From assembly GCA_013400115.1 (NCBI GenBank), contig VXBP01000409.1:372001-436000 (forward strand): a stretch of 64,000 bases of DNA, in the 5' to 3' direction. Shown here one piece after another: positions 60,523-64,000 of this stretch; position 1 is the first letter of the stretch, and every line of letters starts with the position of its first letter. The notes beneath the pieces are model-generated. The model saw only the letters and a program-made list of their open reading frames with translations. It was not told the DNA's origin and searched no databases. The translations under genes and the position numbers were made by a program. Source of the stretch: Rhinopomastus cyanomelas (taxonomy: Eukaryota; Chordata; Aves; Bucerotiformes; Rhinopomastidae).

Positions 60523-60594
60523 ACATTTTTATGACAACCCCATCCAGCTTGTTGGAAAGTCTGCTTTTCAGCATTTACCAGAACTCAGAACTCT
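60523..60594 (+). CDS. LGR5: LGR5 exon 9 (one LRR)
   Basis: A 72-bp exon reading HFYDNPIQLVGKSAF then QHLPELRT, equal to about residues 287-310 of human LGR5 (HFYDNPIQFVGRSAF). LGR4 has HLYDNPLSFVGNSAF, so LGR5 is clearly the better fit. The acceptor is CTCTTTTTGCAG; the donor is GTATGT, one of two non-GTRAG donors in the window. It is separated from exon 10 by only 91 bp. An AT-rich microsatellite ends about 50 bp upstream. Confidence 0.95.
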
Positions 60595-60685
60595 GTATGT
60601 AGCCACTTCTTTCTTGTAGTTGCCATGAGCTGTCCTGCACTTCCCTCACCACAACTGCACTGAAATTATGGGTTTTAAATTCTAG
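60595..60685 (+). other. LGR5: LGR5 intron 9 (91 bp)
   Basis: The shortest intron in the window, with a GTATGT donor and an AAATTCTAG acceptor. It contains nothing besides splice signals. Confidence 0.93.
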
Positions 60686-60754
60686 GACACTGAATGGTGC
60701 TTCACAGATAACAGAGTTTCCTGATCTGACAGGGACTACGAGTCTGGAGAGCCT
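60686..60754 (+). CDS. LGR5: LGR5 exon 10 (one 23-residue LRR)
   Basis: A 69-bp exon reading TLNGASQITEFPDL then TGTTSLES, equal to about residues 311-333 of human LGR5 (TGTANLES). The FPDLTGT motif is a family hallmark in this repeat, and the 23-residue length is shared with human. The acceptor is TTTAAATTCTAG, rather purine-interrupted; the donor is GTAAGT. Both flanking introns are very short (91 and 219 bp), so exons 9-11 lie within 523 bp. Confidence 0.94.
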
Positions 60755-60973
60755 GTAAGTGCTAGACAAGTGTTTTACTTTTATCTTCATTTTCTTTAGA
60801 TACTGATTTATTCTAAAAAATGTTTCAAAAAGTTGTATAAATTTGCTTAAATTTTAAAAATTTTAAAAATTTTAAAAATTGTAATTGTTTACATTTTTAA
60901 ATTTAATTATTTTTTTAAGTCATTCTAAAGCTTCTTTCTTTCTGTTTTGTTTTTCCATGACTGCTTTCAACAG
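60755..60973 (+). other. LGR5: LGR5 intron 10 (219 bp)
   Basis: A short intron, very rich in A and T, with several copies of a TTTTAAAAA-type motif at about 60850-60885. The donor is GTAAGT and the acceptor CTTTCAACAG. Confidence 0.93.
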
Positions 60974-61045
60974 GACACTGACAGGGGCACAGATCACCTC
61001 TCTCCCCAAATCAGCCTGCGAGCAGTTGCCTAATCTTCAAGTGCT
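60974..61045 (+). CDS. LGR5: LGR5 exon 11 (one LRR), last exon in window
   Basis: A 72-bp exon reading TLTGAQITSLPKSA then CEQLPNLQV, equal to about residues 334-357 of human LGR5 (TLTGAQISSLPQTVCNQLPNLQV). The acceptor is GCTTTCAACAG; the donor is GTACGT, a weaker site. Unlike most other exons here, its frame stays open past the donor for about 66 further codons, to a stop ending at 61247. The next exon should begin with the DLSYN repeat, which I could not find before the end of the window. Confidence 0.93.
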
Positions 61046-61913
61046 GTACGTTTCAGTAAGATTACCAACGAGATATTCGTGGAAGAGATTAATGGACAAA
61101 AGGGATGGTTCTGATCTCAAAATGACCCAATTATTGCTATTGCTCTGGATCACGTCACTTGTTAGGAATTCAGCCTTGGGAGCAGGGCCCCGTGTTCACG
61201 ACCCACTTATCAGTCAGGATTTCCCATACGTTTCTCAAACAAGATAATTACTTTGCATAGTTTTAGAAGGGGGTAAAGCAGCTCTTGGTTTTGTTTTTAA
61301 AAGCCCAGCAGAACTACTTTCTTTTCACTCATTGTCTCTCTTACAATTGTCTGGGTCTTTTTTTTCCTTGCTGAGGCGATAATTCAATGTTGTGAATAGA
61401 AAACAGACCTGGGTAAGAGGGGCAGTTTTGAATCCCTATTACAGTCCTCTTCTAGTTCCTTTTCCAATCAGACATAAGTAGCTGACTGAGATTTTAATAG
61501 ACCCTCCCTGACAGAGTTTTTATACCCAACATCCAATATTATTCTAGCTCAGCAATTTCCTTGCAGTTTAATCACTAATGAAAGTGAACCTTGTGTCCTC
61601 GTCTCTGAGAAGGAGCCAACAGCGCTTTGCTCCGTGTGTTCCGTCACCAGGGATGCATTTGGTGTTAGCTCTCTGGCCAGTGTGGAAATGGCCCTAATTA
61701 TGACACAATTTTTGAGTTCCAGTGCATGTCATGAATATTTCCAGAAAAAATTAAGTTGTAGTTGATGGACTCAATATAATCGTTTCCAGGATGAGAAAAG
61801 ACAGCAGCAGAGTCTGTTGCCAGAAGTAAGTCTGCACAAAGGCTTGAGTTTAAATAGGCCCTAAAGATTCTCAAAAAAGAAGGTAAATAAATACTGTAAT
61901 AATTAATAAATTG

Positions 61914-62430
61914 GTCCAGTGCAGAGCCACAGAGGTGATGAAGGGAGTAGAGCACCTCCCTGATGAGGGAAGGCTGAGGGAGCTGGGTCTCTCTAGCTTG
62001 GAGGAACGAAGACTGAGGGGTGACCTCATTAATGTTGAGGCTGAGGGAGCTGGGTCTCTTTAGCTTGGGGAAGAGGAGACTAAGAGGTGACCCCATTAAT
62101 GCTTATAAATGTGTGAAGGGTGGGTGTCAGGAGGATGGAGCCAGGCTCTTCTCATTGTCATCTAGTGATAAGACGAGGGCCAGTGGGTGTGAGCTGGAGC
62201 AGAGGAGGTTCCACATCAATATGAGAAGGAACTTCTTCACAATGGGGGTGACAGAGCACTGGAACAGGCTGCCCAGAGTGCCTGTGTGGTCTCCTTCTCT
62301 GGAGACTTTCAAAACTCACCTGGGTATGTTCCTGTGTAGCCTGAACTAGGTGATCCTACTCTGGCCAGGGGAGCTGGACTAGATGATCTCTAGAGGTCCC
62401 TTCCAACCCCGGTCATTCCATGACTCTGTG
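61914..62430 (+). mobile_element. CR1 ORF2 C-terminus and UTR with internal duplication
   Basis: Reads GGCQEDGARLFSLSSSDKTR and FHINMRRNFFTMGVTEHW, then the UTR. The block beginning GGCTGAGGGAGCTGGGTCTC occurs at 61972 and again at 62039, a 67-bp tandem duplication that shifts frame. Confidence 0.93.
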
Positions 62431-62782
62431 ACATGTGGATTAATGTGCACAGAGGCTACCTGGGTGTCTGCACACCTGCAGTCAAAGTGTGTGTGAGAAC
62501 CTGGGCCCTGAAATCCTTGAGAGACTGTCCTTAGCACAGCTGAATAACACCTCAACATGGGAACCAAAAACAATTGCCCTCTAGAGCTTCTAAGAGCAAC
62601 ATGTGGCTCTTTTTCCCAAAGTGGGGAAAAATCCTTCAGAATAACCAAGTAAATTATTTCCTGCAGCTCTAACAGAAACTGGGGAGGGAAATGGTTTAAG
62701 TTTCATTATGTTTTTTTTTTTAAATATATGTGAAAGGGCTGGTTGCTGTGTACAAAATTCAAGCTGATAGCATACATTCGAG

Positions 62783-63110
62783 ATCACAGAGTCATAAAGT
62801 CATTCAGGTTGGAAAAGACCCTTGGGGTCATCGAGTCCAGCCATCAGCCCCACTCTACAAGTTCACCCCTAAACCAGATCCCCCAACACTACATCAAAGC
62901 GACTTTTAAACACATCCAGGGATGGGGACTCCACCACCCTGGGCAGCCCAGTCCAGTGCCTGAGCACTCTCTCCAGGAAGAACTTTTTCTTGTTGTTTAA
63001 TGATGAAGTTGAAGCCCTTCCCTCTGGTTCTGTCACTAATCACCTGTGAGAAGAGACCAGCACCAACATCTCTACAGTGTCTTTTCAGATAGTTGTAGAG
63101 AGCGATGAAG
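62783..63110 (-). mobile_element. CR1 ORF2 C-terminus and tail, older subfamily
   Basis: On the minus strand it reads YLKRHCRDVGAGLFSQVIS and DRTRGKGFN, then the UTR ending with TCAGGTTGGAAAAGACCC in reverse. Confidence 0.9.
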
Positions 63111-63202
63111 AACATGACCTAAGCCACAAACCTGTGCGTGACAGAAGAGCCACCATCCTCCAGATGTACCAGACATCTTTTCCCTTACCCTGAAGCCTCT
63201 GG

Positions 63203-63290
63203 ATCATAGAATCACAGGATCATTAGGGATTGGAAGGGACCTCAGTCGATCATCTAGTCCAATCCCCCTGCCACAGCAGGATCACCTCAC
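63203..63290 (-). mobile_element. CR1 LINE 3' tail, young
   Basis: ATCATAGAATCACAGGATCA to CACAGCAGGATCACCTCAC. Confidence 0.9.
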
Positions 63291-63303
63291 TTGAATTCTC
63301 TGT

Positions 63304-63314
63304 CCCCCCCCCCC
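63304..63314. repeat. C11 homopolymer
   Basis: An uninterrupted run of eleven C. Confidence 0.85.
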
Positions 63315-64000
63315 AAGTTAGGACCATGGGATACCTGTGAAAAACACAAAACCAGAGACCATAATCCCCCAGCTGTAGCTGAAACAATCTGCAGAGGTTG
63401 ATGCACAGCAAGAGTGGAGCAGAACACCCTAGAAACACACACAGTCATTGCTGGTACCACCTCCTACGACTGGAGCGATAACAGTGAAAGGAAAGTCATG
63501 GGTGGGGATGAACTAGTTCACTGAAGACTTTGAAACAGGAATGAAAAGGCTCTTCCGTGTGATCACACTGGATAGCTGTGCAAGAGGACATCTTTCCTCA
63601 CGATAGGCAAAAGGCTCTTCTCTGTATTCTCCTCACTAGCAAATTTGCCCTTTGGTTTTCCCTGAGCAACAAGTTTCTGTAGGACGAGACTGTTGGGGGG
63701 TGGCTTTGGTTCCTTTGTTTTTTTCCCCTCCAGTTCCTGCAAATTGCCTGGGCTTGGTTTTGATTAGTTATATTACAGTATAAACCAGTCCAGATGTTTC
63801 TGTTATTCTGTAATTTGTTGAGTTTTGGCTCGAGTCTTTTTAAAGGTTTTTTTCCCCCACGTAGTGATTGATTTCAGAGTCAGTTCCAGTATTTTTTTAG
63901 CCATTTCCCTCAGTTCTAAGACCCAACAGTCTGAGGATCAGAGGCCGTCGTGCTTAATTAAAAGTGCACAATGCAAAGCTGATGACCGTCCATGGCGATT

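Larger units (their letters stand above)
1..64000 (+). other. LGR5: LGR5 locus, internal part (intron 1 to intron 11)
   Basis: LGR5 is a class A, glycoprotein-hormone-receptor-like seven-helix receptor of the plasma membrane. Its large LRR ectodomain binds R-spondins and so strengthens Wnt/beta-catenin signalling in stem cells. Ten exons here translate to consecutive LRRs that match LGR5 better than its paralogue LGR4: for example PKGAFAGLFSLKVL, VPTEALQNLR, IPVQAFRSL and GKKCFDGLHSLETL, where LGR4 reads differently (recalled sequences). All ten are on the + strand, in the expected order, with phase-2 GT..AG borders. I could not find the N-terminal exon or the exons after exon 11, so the window is wholly internal to the gene. 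LGR6 is less likely from the same motifs. No promoter, polyadenylation site or neighbouring gene was recognised. Confidence 0.93.
61046..64000 (+). other. LGR5: LGR5 intron 11 (5' part)
   Basis: The intron starts with a GTACGT donor and runs off the window. I looked for the next LRR (DLSYN...LPSF) on the + strand and did not find it. The stretch contains three CR1 segments and a C11 run at 63304-63314. The interval 61250-61910 is unassigned unique sequence. Confidence 0.85.

Noticed and set aside
29340..61045. LGR4 or LGR6 as the gene identity
   Set aside because: Motifs such as PKGAFAG, IPVQAFRSL, GKKCFDGLHS and HFYDNPIQ fit LGR5 and differ from LGR4 as recalled. LGR6 was not compared in full, so a formal alignment would settle it.
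63304..63314. Homopolymer C runs (also 14084-14095) as regulatory elements
   Set aside because: Simple runs with no supporting context, and their length is sequencing-error-prone.
61248..64000. LGR5 exon 12 within the window
   Set aside because: No DLSYN-type LRR following an acceptor was seen.

Overview
This is vertebrate, almost certainly avian, nuclear DNA. It has short exons with GT..AG borders inside long introns, no prokaryotic gene layout, and a very heavy load of CR1 (chicken repeat 1) LINE fragments. The only protein-coding gene I can support is LGR5, the leucine-rich-repeat receptor for R-spondins, on the + strand. Ten consecutive exons are present. By comparison with human LGR5 (recalled, not aligned here) they are exons 2 to 11, about residues 71-357 of the ectodomain. 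Exon 1 (signal peptide and N-terminal cap) should lie upstream of base 1. Exons 12 onward (rest of the LRRs and the seven-helix domain) should lie downstream of base 64000.

Layout: 1-29339 is the 3' part of intron 1. The exons are 29340-29411, 43182-43253, 45202-45273, 53212-53427, 53864-53935, 56852-56920, 59519-59590, 60523-60594, 60686-60754 and 60974-61045. The rest is the 5' part of intron 11. Exon 5 encodes three repeats; every other exon encodes one. All lengths are multiples of three and all introns are phase 2, so the ten exons join into one open frame.

The introns hold about sixty recognisable CR1 segments in both orientations. A rough hand tally gives about 12 kb, near 19% of the window. 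Many share one young-looking 3' end. That density is far above what is usual in chicken-like genomes and recalls the CR1 expansion of woodpeckers and relatives (Piciformes); the lineage is an inference. There are also several minisatellites: 44 bp x 7, 53/56 bp x 10, 25 bp x 6, a 79-bp array built from a CR1 end, and a 91-bp array of CR1 ends that runs into a single N. AT-rich microsatellites and a GGTTT-type expansion seeded inside a CR1 are also present.

I found no tRNA, rRNA, CRISPR, viral or bacterial feature, and no evidence for a novel multi-gene system. The most interesting points are how phase-2 introns make in-frame stops at the splice donors, a CR1-derived array carrying four splice-acceptor-like motifs, repeat insertions close to exons, and a probable assembly artefact at base 59046.
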